A DNA stretch of 64,000 nucleotides. Origin: Gnomoniopsis sp. IMI 355080 (Eukaryota; Ascomycota; Sordariomycetes; Diaporthales; Gnomoniaceae). The notes beneath the pieces were generated by a model, which was not told the origin of the DNA, did no database searches, and worked only from the letters and a program-made list of their open reading frames with translations. The stretch's first letter is position 1. Every line of letters begins with the position of its first letter. Shown piece by piece: positions 45,569 to 56,990 of this stretch. The stretch lies in assembly GCA_027946555.1 (NCBI GenBank), contig JAPEVC010000060.1, positions 100,744 to 164,743 on the forward strand, written 5' to 3'. The translations under genes were made by a program, and so were the position numbers.

Positions 45569-48001
45569 TCATAAGTGAGATGACCCATTCCCAGGGACCA
45601 GTGCCATACTACTTGCTTCAGCATCCGCGTGAAGGACGTTGTTTCTTCCCCCAATCGCTCCTAAATCTATGAATCCCGGATCCGTGCCGCCATGAAAGCG
45701 TACCCACAGCTTTCCCGCCTCGTTCTGGATCCTGTCTAGCTCTGGTGCTGCACGTCCGTCTTCTTTGAAAAAAGTTGCATTCCTTTCTAGGCGGTCTTTA
45801 TGTGGCTGCTCTCGGACCCACGAATTTGAGCTCACAGTTCCGGCCCCTTGCAGTCCGAAGAACATCAGCGGTAGCACGCTACCTTTCCACACAGGCTGTT
45901 CTGGGTCTCGGTAGTTTTTGATCGAGATCCACACGAGCAGAACTATGCAAATAAACACCAGGGCGGCGGGCAAAATGATCCATTTGCGATCAAAGTAGGT
46001 GCAAGTGCTGGTCTCGTACACCGAACCGTACGCCTCCGCGGGATCTACTTTTCCGCCGAGTACCTGGTCGGGTCCACGCCCAGTCATTCGGAGCTTGTTC
46101 GTCGCAGCCGTCGCAAAATCCGTGATGGCCGTGTCGATAGAGGTAAAGGTTGCGTTCATCTCGCCCCAGAGTGGCGTCAACCACCATGAATCGCCACAAT
46201 TGAGCTGCCCCATCTGCTCGCTGTCATAAATACATTGGCCGTCGAACAAAGTACTCATGAAGCTCGAAATTGCGTAGAAGAAGATGCCGTCCATTTTGTA
46301 GAGGCATTCGTTAGGCACAGAAATGTTTCTCGAGCCTCGTAGTTGATCACTAAGACTGATGTTCGCCCAGGTCCGCCCAGGAATATGCGCGGCATCGGAT
46401 TGATTACCGTAATTGTACCAGGTGCCGTTGTCTAAGACACACGGGCTTTTGGTAGCAGTGTAATTGTAATAGAAACTGTAGTCGTCGGTGGTCTCGTAAG
46501 TATTAGGAATGGCTGTCGTCGACTTGACAAGTCTCTCTGTAAGCACATTGTCCTCGTAGCGAGCCCAGTACTCCTTCATACAAGGGTACAAAACGCATGA
46601 GGCCGCAATATAATCGCCATTGGCCTGGTATTGGTAGCTGGTATTGCTTGACTGCGAAATATCATGGGGACATGTTAATTTCCCGGTGTCCGCATCCGTT
46701 GTACATGGTGATGTACTAGCTGCAAGAATGCTGAAGTTGCTGACTGACACAGCTGCAGCCGTAGCAAAATCCTCGCTGAATAGGGAAGCATATGCCGAGA
46801 GGTTGCTGTATCCAACCCACATGTACTGTCCAGACATGCCGTAGTTGACATAGGCGCCCTCATCGGGCAATGTCACGTTTGGACCGAATCCAGAAGGGCT
46901 GACGAAGTCTGTGGTGTCAAGACAACTGCTACAAAGACCAATACTGGCGTGAGTGACTCCAGTGCCGTAGTCTGGCCACGAGCAGTTACCCGTCTTACAG
47001 GTAATATCAACACCATTGTTGTCCGAGCCAGCTTGCTCCGTGAGTCCCTTGAGCATGGCGCTCTTCATATCCACTTCGAGTTCGTACGATCCAGCACCAA
47101 CGCGGTAGTATGATGACGAGCCGGGGACATAATTGGCAGCCGGGATGGCAGAGCGCACATCAGGCAAGCGGAGAGGACAAGCAGCCGTTCTGACCGCTTG
47201 TTGTGTGACAGGACCGACGGCGAGGCTCACAATGGTCACGAGTGCGGCGGATATCCCAAGTAGACCGGCAGATGTAAACCCACAATTCCATATCACCACC
47301 AGCACCAGGCGAATAGACCCAAGGATGGAGCGACTGGCCGAGTCAAAGTCTTGGAGATGGTGCAAAGGCCGCGTGCGCTCGGTAAACCAGGTCCACTTGA
47401 TCTGTCCGATGATCTCGGCCACGGCAGCAACAATGGCGGCGCGAAGAAACGTGGACAAAAAGGCAATGGCCGAGTTGAGGTTGATATCGAATGGCCATTC
47501 TGGCATATAGCGTCCATCGTAGTAGCTGAGAAGGCTGATGATAGCTACGAGAAGGAGCACTGCGACGATGACGGTCAAGATCTCGAGACACCAATATTTC
47601 AGGACATGGCGGCTGTGACTAAGTTTGGGGCGAACCGCGGGTTGTACTGGGCGTTGCGGTAACTGTTGCCGGGGGTCTGTAGCTGGCTTTTGTTCCGGCT
47701 CTTCGAATGGCCACCGAGGAGAATTCAAATTCGGCGACCTGGGAGTTCCATCCCTCGTCGACAATGAGTCGTTGGACACAGCTTGTTCTTTTGGCGTCCA
47801 AGCCTCACTGTGATTGGCCAGTCCAACGCTGGATGTATTGGCAGACTCGATCTCGAACGATTGCTGTCTTCGAGTTGGGCTCAAAGGCCATTCTGCAGAC
47901 TGAGCATCGACTGCATGCGTGCGTTGCTGGAGTTCCCAGGCCGGTGATGACTGCGGCGATGTCATATCCCAGACTGCAGAGTGAGAGTGGAATCTCGACA
48001 C
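45569..48001 (-). CDS. DUF3176 multi-pass membrane protein
   Basis: Single exon, 810 residues, ATG at 48001. The first 130 residues are polar and Pro/Ser/Gln-rich (cytosolic). The DUF3176 block follows: a first membrane helix (LTVIVAVLLLVAIISLLSYY), the conserved stretch containing INLNSAIAFLSTFLRAAIVA and EIIGQIKWTWF, then two more helices around residues 230-270 (LVLVVIWNCGFTSAGLLGIS). A large extracytosolic domain of about 400 residues with many NxS/T sites and paired Cys comes next, closed by a final helix (WIILPAALVFICIVLLVWIS) and a short charged tail. The family is common in filamentous ascomycetes, often with many paralogues, and has no known biochemical role. Domain order and length are normal for the family. 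Confidence 0.88.
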   Translation of the reverse strand: MSRFHSHSAVWDMTSPQSSPAWELQQRTHAVDAQSAEWPLSPTRRQQSFEIESANTSSVGLANHSEAWTPKEQAVSNDSLSTRDGTPRSPNLNSPRWPFEEPEQKPATDPRQQLPQRPVQPAVRPKLSHSRHVLKYWCLEILTVIVAVLLLVAIISLLSYYDGRYMPEWPFDINLNSAIAFLSTFLRAAIVAAVAEIIGQIKWTWFTERTRPLHHLQDFDSASRSILGSIRLVLVVIWNCGFTSAGLLGISAALVTIVSLAVGPVTQQAVRTAACPLRLPDVRSAIPAANYVPGSSSYYRVGAGSYELEVDMKSAMLKGLTEQAGSDNNGVDITCKTGNCSWPDYGTGVTHASIGLCSSCLDTTDFVSPSGFGPNVTLPDEGAYVNYGMSGQYMWVGYSNLSAYASLFSEDFATAAAVSVSNFSILAASTSPCTTDADTGKLTCPHDISQSSNTSYQYQANGDYIAASCVLYPCMKEYWARYEDNVLTERLVKSTTAIPNTYETTDDYSFYYNYTATKSPCVLDNGTWYNYGNQSDAAHIPGRTWANISLSDQLRGSRNISVPNECLYKMDGIFFYAISSFMSTLFDGQCIYDSEQMGQLNCGDSWWLTPLWGEMNATFTSIDTAITDFATAATNKLRMTGRGPDQVLGGKVDPAEAYGSVYETSTCTYFDRKWIILPAALVFICIVLLVWISIKNYRDPEQPVWKGSVLPLMFFGLQGAGTVSSNSWVREQPHKDRLERNATFFKEDGRAAPELDRIQNEAGKLWVRFHGGTDPGFIDLGAIGGRNNVLHADAEASSMALVPGNGSSHL

Positions 48002-51000
48002 CTCGAAAACACGGGTTGAATCATTGATGTCGAATCACGCAGGAAGCGTGGGCAGCTCGGGTCGAAGATTGGGACGATTTTGTCTTCATGTCTGACCGAA
48101 AAGACCCACTAGGAAAGTTGGTCTAAACGTTGGGAGATTGAAGCTTGAATAAAAGGTTGATCAAAAGGAGGCTACCGAAATTAGACATGTTCCGAGATCT
48201 TCCCAGATCTGGATGAACCATTAAACACGACGAATTACTAGGATCCAGTCGCATACCGCAGGTTGTGGATTGGTTCCCGGCACAGATTAGGGGGTATAAT
48301 AATAGCATCGTTTAGTGGCCGAGACCATGACTCAGGTCATCATCGCCACGAAGCTGATCGTTTCCCGACCCCATATCGAGAGACGTGAAGAAGGCGCTGC
48401 TAAGATAGAGATGAGCCTGCCATCAAGGATTTTTCTTGGAGATTGCCATCAATTGAATCAGTCTCTGGACGTTGAGCTCCATTCGAGTGGATTGCCAAAG
48501 CAAGAGCCAAGACTCGAATACCTTCGACGGGCTTGTGAGGCTGCTAGCACGGGGAACCCGACGCCTGCGGCCGGAAAAGTCCACGGTTGACAAATACGCA
48601 GATTGAGACTTGAGAGGAGGTCTCGATGAGCGCGATGATGCTTTCGATAAGAGCTCAAGGCGACGTTCAACTACAAGCCTGAGTTAAGGGATTTGAGATG
48701 TAAATCATCCTGCTCGCCAGCAAGTTCTATTTGCCTTTGACTCATATAATATATCCCAGCAGTGACGAGATATAGGGGGTACAGGCACAGCCACTGCAAG
48801 CACTGGCGATCACTATTGCGACACCACCTTCGCCCCATGTAGGTGGCCGACCGAGTCACCCTGACTTTTATTCTTTGATCCGAAGAGGCATCACCACGGC
48901 CACCCACGCAGTGACACAAGTTCCAGAAAGCTCATCCCGGACGGCATCCTTGATTCAAAGTCGACTTTGTTCGCACAAAAAGACCTGGAATTCAGTGTTG
49001 CAAGCGACTATCAATATTGTATTGTCATGGTGACAATGACCTACTTCGTGATGATTTGGAAGATTCATTGTATATCGCAACCAAAATGTCATGGTCTCAT
49101 GCGAGATTCAGATTCAGCGCTGGCTTCAGTCAACGTAAGGGTGACGCGTTGTTCATACTTGTTTCAAAGACAGAGCAAAACAGGACAGTAATGCCTGCTG
49201 GCAACTGCTTCAGTTTCAAGAGGGTAGGAACTCACTCTCATCATCAGGGTTGGCCACAATGCGAGGATTCACAGGATACTCTGGTTCAGCCCTGTTCGTT
49301 GGATAAATCGATGCTCAAGAAAAGGCGACCATGCATTGGTACTCATTGTTCAACAAGTTTCCACATATTGGATTGCCATCTGTAAACTTTGATGTTACCA
49401 TCCGGCGGGGACAACAACAGTGACGCCATAACACAGTTGCAGGCCGAACCCACTTACCGGCTTGTACCAACCTGTTGCTTGGCGAGAGTCGGAGCTGTGA
49501 TTGATGTCGAGAATTGGAAGTGTGTCCTGGTACCTATTTCCGACAGAAAATATATACAGAGAGAGAGAGAGAGGAAAGTAAGTCGCTACTATGCAGTCTT
49601 TCATATGTTACATCTCATTCCGAGGGCCGGAGTTGGGAAAACAACCGGCATACGTATTTGTTGACGAAAGTCAGTCAAGGTAGTCACCAAAGCTGGGCGA
49701 ATATCGTACACTTTAGAGGATAAATCTATTCTTTACAATCCGTTTCAGTCTCTTTCAGTTCGAAGCATTTTTCATTGGATGGACAAATGTGAAGTCGATT
49801 TTGTCATGATTTTGCTCGTGTTTTCAACAATCTCCCTGGCGCACAACACTCCAGAACTCATGGCGGAAATGTGGTCCAAGTTTTTCTCACTCCATAGCCG
49901 AAAAGGCTTCAAAGCCTAAGCTAAATAAACGATGATACAACTGCCGTATTTTCTTACGCCACGTATTGGACAGTCCAAGCAAGCAAATCCACACAAGGGA
50001 AAAGCCGTGAGGGACTAATCTGAAGATGGTATGCAACCTAGTTCAATTTTCGACCCAAAAAGACACCTCCTCTGCTTTCCAATCGTTTAGGGTATTAGAT
50101 CGTCCCTGGGACATCCCACCAACCCACTCTTGCTTTGCTTGGGCTGTATAACAACTTCGAGGTCGAAAACGTGAATCGATACTGTCAATTTGCACGAGTG
50201 GCGATGGAAGTTGGCGCCAACAAATATTCCAACATTCATGCTTTCTTAACATTGGGTTCGTTCTCTGGTCCATGGGTGTACGATTTGAAAGCACGCACTG
50301 GAATTTGTCACGCTCGTTCTCTATCTAGAGCTGTGTAGATGCACAAATCCTCCTGGTTGGCTTCATCCTTCAAAGCCATGACTACGCCCAGAGGCAGATC
50401 ATACATTACTCCACTTTAGGACAAGAAATCGTTATGAGATGCCACTTAGCTACACTTGATTCACTCGTTGCACAGAACCTTGCAACTTGATACATCCATG
50501 GATGCTTCTCTACAAATCTTACCATCTGATGTCCGTGCCGGACTGATTGTGTTTGGGTGCTGAGTATTTCTATGGCTGATGATGACCTTGTACTCCGTAC
50601 ATGAGATCAAACTTGGCTACCTGAGTGAACTTCGATGTTTACCTAGGTAGAGGCAATCTCAAAAAAACACAACAACAGATATCTGGAGAACAACATTGTC
50701 TACCTCGCGGTTGCTATACACAGCTGTATATTTATATTAGGTCCAGCAAATCCCTATCTAATGCTCCGTCGAAGTTTGGCCCACCTTTATTACAGTACTG
50801 ATTCATCCCATCGCCCAGAGTACAATATTGAGCCGTCCACCGGGACCCGCCTCTCAAGCCTTCGCCAAGCAAATGCCATCCAAACATCACGTTTGTGCGG
50901 AGAATTTGCCCAGAATCATTCAAACGTAAACAATGCTTGGCCCCGTACTTTTGGGGTCATGCTTGAGCTTGGCCCGCACGCTTGGCCGGCTTAATTCACG

Positions 51001-51216
51001 CCGATCACGCAGGCTTGGTACCCGGAACCACCACGGAAAATCCTCTCTACTGACGTTGATTCAGTTCTAGATATTGTGAGCCAACACACTTTCTGTCTTG
51101 TCCGTCTCGGATTGCTGAAATGACGGTCACAGATCCATGTTCTCGATGCCTCTTCGTCAGTCCGATCAACAAGATGATGCTCTTGGCAGCCTATAGAGCA
51201 CGCCACAGCAGCCTCC
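48002..51216. other. Gene-poor region, 3.2 kb
   Basis: No supported gene. A GA dinucleotide repeat lies at about 49558-49573 and ACCTAGGT at 50641-50648. Short ORFs on both strands have no domain, signal peptide or splice support. Confidence 0.45.
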
Positions 51217-51222
51217 TATAAA
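51217..51222 (+). promoter_or_regulatory. TATA box of small secreted protein gene
   Basis: TATAAA lies about 225 bases before the start codon. With the 5'-UTR intron at 51305-51382 removed, a transcript starting about 30 bases after it would have a leader of about 115 bases, which is typical. Confidence 0.5.
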
Positions 51223-51304
51223 TTCGCACTCGCTGCAGGAGACACAATCGCTCCGTTCTTGGTCATTTCTCAGATTCTTCTCAATTATCATTCTTGTATC
51301 AGAG

Positions 51305-51382
51305 GTAAGTGCAAATTACGTATGGAGATACGTAGCGAATCTCGCCTAGATGGAAACCTTTCGCTGACTATATTTCCTACAG
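51305..51382 (+). other. Probable 5'-UTR intron
   Basis: 78 bases with a GTAAGT donor, a GCTGACT branch-like site and a CCTACAG acceptor, lying wholly upstream of ATG 51443. The signals are as good as those of the coding introns in this window. Confidence 0.6.
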
Positions 51383-51442
51383 CTGCGCTCAATTATCTCG
51401 TTGACAATCACATTCTTTCTTCGACATCATACTTAATTAAAA

Positions 51443-51931
51443 ATGAAGTGGGAATTCTCCATCGTGGCCTTGCTGGCAACCCTTGCAGTTGCTGCACCCG
51501 CCCCGCAACAAAAGGCAGCCGACGACGTCAACAACGCTGCCAACAACGGCCAAGGCGTGAGTATACTCTGCCAGAAATCTGCATTGAAGCTCGACATGAC
51601 TCGTTTGTAATGATACTAATCGTCTTTTAAGGGTATTGAGGCTGCAGCTAAGGCTGAGGCTGCCGTGCTGCTGACCGAAAACGGCGATGGTGGGTTCCTC
51701 AATCATACTGATAAAGTAGACAATTGTACTGATACTGGTTTATTAGCTGGTGCTGTCGACGAGGGCGAAGACTTTGAAGATGCTGTTCAGAAGATCGTCG
51801 ATTCCGGAAACGAGGACGATGTTGAGACGTTAGAGACTGCTGGTATTGATGTTGACGAGGTCGTCGGCGACGCTGGCCAAGGCAACCAGGGCAATCAGGG
51901 CAACCAGAATGCCAATAAGAACGGCAACTGA
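51443..51931 (+). CDS. Small secreted acidic protein
   Basis: Three exons: 51443-51556, 51632-51689, 51747-51931; 118 residues. Residues 1-18 are a signal peptide (MKWEFSIVALLATLAVAA), followed by APAPQQKAADD, a likely propeptide or linker. The mature part is acidic and Cys-free, with EDFEDAVQKIVDSGNEDDVE and, at the end, three GNQ repeats (GNQGNQGNQN). The second intron (51690-51746) is 57 bases, so keeping it leaves the frame open and gives a 137-residue variant with an inserted NHTD/NCTD segment, where two N-glycosylation sites would be added. Small size, secretion and lack of known domain fit an effector-like or surface protein; that is inference. A TATA box and a 5'-UTR intron support a real, expressed gene. 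Confidence 0.75.
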
Positions 51932-53213
51932 GTGGCCTACAGTAGTCGATGGAGTTCGGGTCGATAGACGCAGGCGTTCTTAATACGATATTTGAAGGTG
52001 CATAATTGGAACCAGTAGTGATACATAGCGATGTGTTTGGGAGGTAAACAATATAGTTGCATCCAGTACCACGATCCTCATGAAAAGCATTTGCTTCTTG
52101 GCATGCCTTGAGAACTTGTTGTTCCTCAACAGCGGGAAGTGGGATATGGAAGGCTTCGGGAAGATGTCCGAAGACGCACGAGCACGGTCCCAGGCAATTC
52201 GCCTTATACAGCGTCTGAGACCGCCATAGGAAAGTTGCCTTTTAGCTGATGTGGGATTGTCCTTTAGGTCTGCTTGAACCAGCATTTTTTAAGTAGAAGC
52301 TTACGACTTCCGCGGGTAGTCTGTCTCTGAGTCTCACTTGCATGTCTCATTTGATGCTCATACACAAAGAGCTGGAGCTGAGCCTGTTTGCGACTCTGCG
52401 CAGAGCTGTTCTGCAGGCAATACAGTAAATATGTCTTGCCCAGCCGCCCGTCACCTTCCGTCATCAGCAACAGCGAATAAGACCAAACTTGTAGTCTTTT
52501 GGCACAAGCCTTGGGGGTAGGATACGTCTATTAATCTGAATCTTTGCTCATGTGTGTTGTGAAACTGTGAAAAGGTCAGCTTTCGTTCCCGATGGATGAA
52601 GTGTCGTTGCGCTGCACTTGAGGCTCTGTGACCTAAAACAACTTAGCGTCTATCGGCCCGCTCTCGGCAGGGCAAGGCAATCTCCCGGTATCGCCTCGGT
52701 GCAACCTCATTTCACCGCTTCCGAGCGACCATCCTGGGAATATCTGTCTTGGGACTTCCTTCATGGAAGCAATAATGGACTCATCGTAGGCAGGCGTATG
52801 TATGCAGAGATCTCGATAGTTGGGAAGGCTCGACTTCTTCTCGGCGACCGATCTCGCGCACCGACGCGTCTGGCAAACAAACGCGGAGCCCTCTTTTTAA
52901 GTTTTTGATACGCCAGTTGTTGATTGTCAGTTTGGCCTCGATACTACGCCAATACTAATCAGAACATTTGAAATTGACATTGTAGTTTGCCTGAACTGTC
53001 GAATTCAGCACCTGGAGCTCGTATTTGGTGCTTTATGGTTCTGCCCATGGTGTCGTGGGTGATTGTGAGCGTTACTGTCTACATAGTTCTTCGTCTTGCT
53101 CTTTTTGTGATACAAAATCAAAACAGCCCTGTCCAACTTTATTCTGTCACAGACCCGCCTATCATGTACAGTATGCGTCGCTGCAATCGGAAGCCGTCGA
53201 GACAACCTTGCCC
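51932..53213. other. Intergenic between convergent genes
   Basis: 1.3 kb with no supported gene; only short ORFs without features. Confidence 0.5.
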
Positions 53214-54903
53214 CTACTTCCTTGGTGACTCCTGCAATTCGTTTGGCTGCTTTGTTTGCAACATCTTGTCGGCCTGTTCCTCAAGCTTAGCTGCCTTTTT
53301 CCCCATCCTGGTCGCCATTTGCATCAGCTTAGATGCCATCTTCTGCGTCTTGGCTGCCAGCCGTCTCAGTCTCGTCCCATCCTTTTTCCACCTCTTCAAA
53401 TCCTGCCGCGTGCGGTCAGACACGGCCTCTGGGCCTTCTACCCCCTGCGCGGTCTGGCAGCCTGCCTTCATCTCTTCGTCTATAATTTCTCTATTCTTCT
53501 TTGCCATCGTGGGACTGCGGTAGACTCTGGGCTTCTTTGTCGGGGACTCAGCGGCACCGTCCACCTGTGGAGGCGAGTGTCTGGGGCGCGCCTCTGGGGA
53601 CGCTCCAGTTTTGGTGCCAACACTGGACTCCTGCTTAATCTTGCTCTGTCTGAAAGTCGGGGTGACTGGGGAGCGTGCTCTGAAGTTAGGGTTCGGTCGG
53701 AAAGTCTGCCTGGCAGGTGTCGCTGTGCGAGCCATGTTAGCAGAGCTGGTCGCTGTCATCTCCGCGTTTTTAGCTGGCGTGCGAGTTTCTCTCGTCCAGA
53801 ATGTCTTCACGGGCGTGACCGGTGCCGTTGTCAAAACTACTTTGCCGTCGAGGGCCGGCTCAGAAGAGGCAGTAGTCGGCTGGCTTTGTGGATACACCCG
53901 CCGTTCCGTGCGGGTCCAGTCAGCCTTCGCCGTTAGAGGCCTGTTGGAGCTCTGTCCTGGAATGTTCGCGTTCTCGCTCTGCTTTTTCCGACTGCTGCCG
54001 CCGCGGGTGTAGCCTGTGTCACTGGTCGAATTTCGGGGAGTGGAAGAGTTGTTCGTGTTCGCCATACGGAGCTTCTTCACCACCTCTTTCGGCCAGCTAA
54101 CTACCAAGAAATCCACGACGGCTATTCACCCATTCAGTCTTGGCAGAGCTTTGTGATGAGAAGGACAGTCACCCACCATCAATGTTGCATCGTGTCATGG
54201 AGTGTTCATCGATGTCCCAGACGGATCGGTCGATCGGATTGAGGGGCTCTAAAATGGCGTCCTGTAGGCGGGCCACTGGGCAGTCTCTCAGTCTCATGTT
54301 GTTGAGCCGTTCATATAGAGCCTTCCGAGTGCTCGCAAAGGCGTTCACCCAATTTTTAGTACGGAACTCGTACCAGATTCTATACTCGTCCTCCTGCCTC
54401 GAGGTGCCGCGGGACCAGCTGATCCCAATCTCCTTGCACAGTTTGTACAGCAATTTAGCAGACTCGGCTGTCTCAGGTGAGTGGCCGTGGTGGACGCCCC
54501 TGACCAGCTTGACGATGAAGTCGACCAAGTCAGCCCAGTCGTATGTTGGACAGATCCCAATAGCCCGTCGCAACTGCGTGAAGCTCTGAAGGCTGAGGAT
54601 TTGACGGGTCTCTCCAAGCACGGCGATGCCGAAGATCTCGAGGTGCTGCTCGATCATGTCGCCGCCCTGAAGCGGCCAGTAGGCGAAATACGCACTGAAG
54701 ATTGCGACTGGCCCTACCATGGCGTGGGCGAGTCGCTCACCTATTTCGGCATTGCCAAGCGCATGCTTGCCCGCCGTGTTGAAGAGGAGATCCTGCAGGA
54801 GGTGAGGGTTGAGGTCACCGATGGGATGAAAACCTTCAATGTGAAGCTCTTTTGAAGCCTCGATGACTTTGTCAAAAGAAACGGACTCTTGAGAAGTTGC
54901 CAT
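53214..54903 (-). CDS. Protein of unknown function with basic coiled-coil C-terminus
   Basis: Two exons on the minus strand: 54903-54177 and 54121-53214; 544 residues. The 55-base intron has donor GTGGGT and acceptor TAG, and the splice joins RCNIDA to VVDFLVVSWPKEVV, a run of hydrophobic and basic residues consistent with one protein. Residues 1-240 are a helical, ordered domain (WPLQGGDMIEQHLEIFGIAV, SLQSFTQLRRAIGICPTYDW, EDEYRIWYEFRTKNWVNAF). Residues about 255-430 are disordered and rich in Thr, Pro, Ser and Arg. The end (about 470-544) is a basic helix of heptad-like repeats (LRRLAAKTQKMASKLMQMAT) and probably forms a coiled coil. No family recognised. Two separate genes are possible if the intron is wrong, but the second part lacks an upstream signal of its own. 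Confidence 0.7.
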
Positions 54904-56990
54904 CGCATCATGAGCTCAGTCAAGCTTTGCTTTGCCAAGGGTAAAGATGTGTTACAAAAAGTGTGTTCAGAATTGACATGGTTGATTTGCTAATTGTCTG
55001 AGGTGAGTGGGATGAAAGAAGGTTGGTTGGAGGTAAACACAGAGAATTGGAGCTGTCTCTCATTCAGATCAGTTGGAGTGAATGGCATTTCGAATTGGAA
55101 GCAGTTCGTTGGGTCACCAAAGTTGGGGGGGGGGGGACTGGCCACAAACTTATTGGTGCCTTTAGTATCAAACAACTTCGATGCGCCATCCACGAGAGGG
55201 TTCCATAGTGCCAATACCCAGATTTAAAACACAGATTTGGCCAGTGCTCCGGGTTTAGGTGTGTACTGTCGCCTAGGAAGAATCCACTGAGTAAGAGTTC
55301 CAAGATTGGCCATTGATCAGAAGCCGCCGAGATCAATTTGCATCTTTTTGCATAACACATGGCGATTATTCATTCACCACTGCTGCACCAAGTGCATCGG
55401 GCTCCAAGCTTTGAATAAAGCATAGCTATAAAGACTTGTAAAAGTATGTCGCCTGGTGGGGTTTCTTGCTTGTCCCCAATGGGAATTCTTGATATGGTAA
55501 GGGTGGCAAGGCTACTGTCCGAGACATGTAGTCTGTCGCAGACGCCCGTGTCCGTGGTGCGCATCTTTAGTGGCAACGATAAGCTCGGGGAGGGGCAGCG
55601 TCGAGTCTGGACAATACGCGCAAAAAAGTTTTCACAAACTCGCTCAAGGCCTAATACCTGTACAGCCCTGGCGAGAACGTACGTATGCTGAGTGATATAC
55701 TGGAAGCGGGAGCCAAGCCGTGGGAGCCTTGTGTATATCAGTATTGTTCAAGTGATTACTCCGGGTTTGCACCAAAAAGTTATGTCTTGCCTCGCGCAGG
55801 TGGACGCATTTCTCCACATCATGTAGAACCGTTAGGCTCAAACCAGCGTTCCAGACAACTCAACTGAGCCAACCCGGATTGCAAGGCTGAGCTACGTGCG
55901 TGAGTTGTCAATCCTGGAGAAGGGTTTCTGCGATTTCGTTTTAAATGTAGCTTATCGATCGTGACCCAGTTTTTGAAGGTTTCTGTATCGATCTGCACCC
56001 AAAAGGGACTTGTTTGAAGCACATGGGCCTGGCCGCATACTTATACAGATATACTCATTTATTCGTTTGTTTTTGAGGTTTGTGATCTTTTTTGTAAGTT
56101 TAAACTCTCTTGGTGGGTTAGGTAACTCTGTTCCTCGTCTCTTTGCTGCCTTAATGCCCAAGGGAGTACTTGGGGCTGGCTGATTAGCCTAAACAAGGAA
56201 ATAAAGCGAAAAGTGCCTCTTAGATTCAAATATCTAGCCTTTCTAAACGGGAATCTCTAAGACCAATAACCTATAATAGATTAATCTCTCATCCAAGTAA
56301 CTCACCCTTTTTGAGTGGCAATCCAACTCACGTGTGCCAAGTTGAGTAGAGTTGCTTGACCTGTCTGGAACGCTCGCTGGAACGATGGACCGGTCGGATG
56401 GTGAACAACACCTGCAGGGACCGTCAGACTCCCTAGGTAGAAATCATTAGTTAACTAGCTTCTCTCAATTAAATGGGAAACTTCCAGCGTACACGCCGTC
56501 CTGAGGCTTGTGATGGCGAACTCGCTTTTTTACGTAAGTTGACTAAGTATCAAGAACAGTCAAAGCGCTCCAATTGCGTCTTTCCACAATTGAGACCATT
56601 GAAATCGAATTTGTCCTACTTTGCAAGTAACTTAGAATATGATGGCTGTATCCTCGGGTCGTCCTAAGTGTGCAGGTATGATATATAGTTAGGTAGGTGT
56701 CAGTTTTCACATTACGACCTCTTCCAATTGGGCAGTAGTTTCAGGAGAAATGCGACCAGAGAATGTTTCGTATACTACAGCTTTTGCTACCTGGAGGTAT
56801 ATAGAAAAGTTCGATTCAGAAAATGACCCCTGTCCGGGAGACGGTCAAAAGAGTGTAGAGAAATGAAGAAAGTCTTCTAGTACAACACCCTACACTATTG
56901 TTGACGGGCAACTCCTGTGTGTCAATATCCTCCAGTCGATACATGTACCAGATTGCACAGCGCAGACCAGAAGATACCTCAGTCATTATC
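54904..56990. other. Intergenic, AT-rich in part
   Basis: 2.1 kb without a supported gene. A run of twelve G lies at 55125-55136. From about 56030 to 56700 the sequence is AT-rich with many TA steps, which could be a mutated repeat relic, although no element can be recognised. Confidence 0.4.

Noticed and set aside
53256..54012. Long plus-strand ORFs of 226 and 133 residues
   Set aside because: They are antisense to the disordered region of the 544-residue protein and have no domain or splice support.
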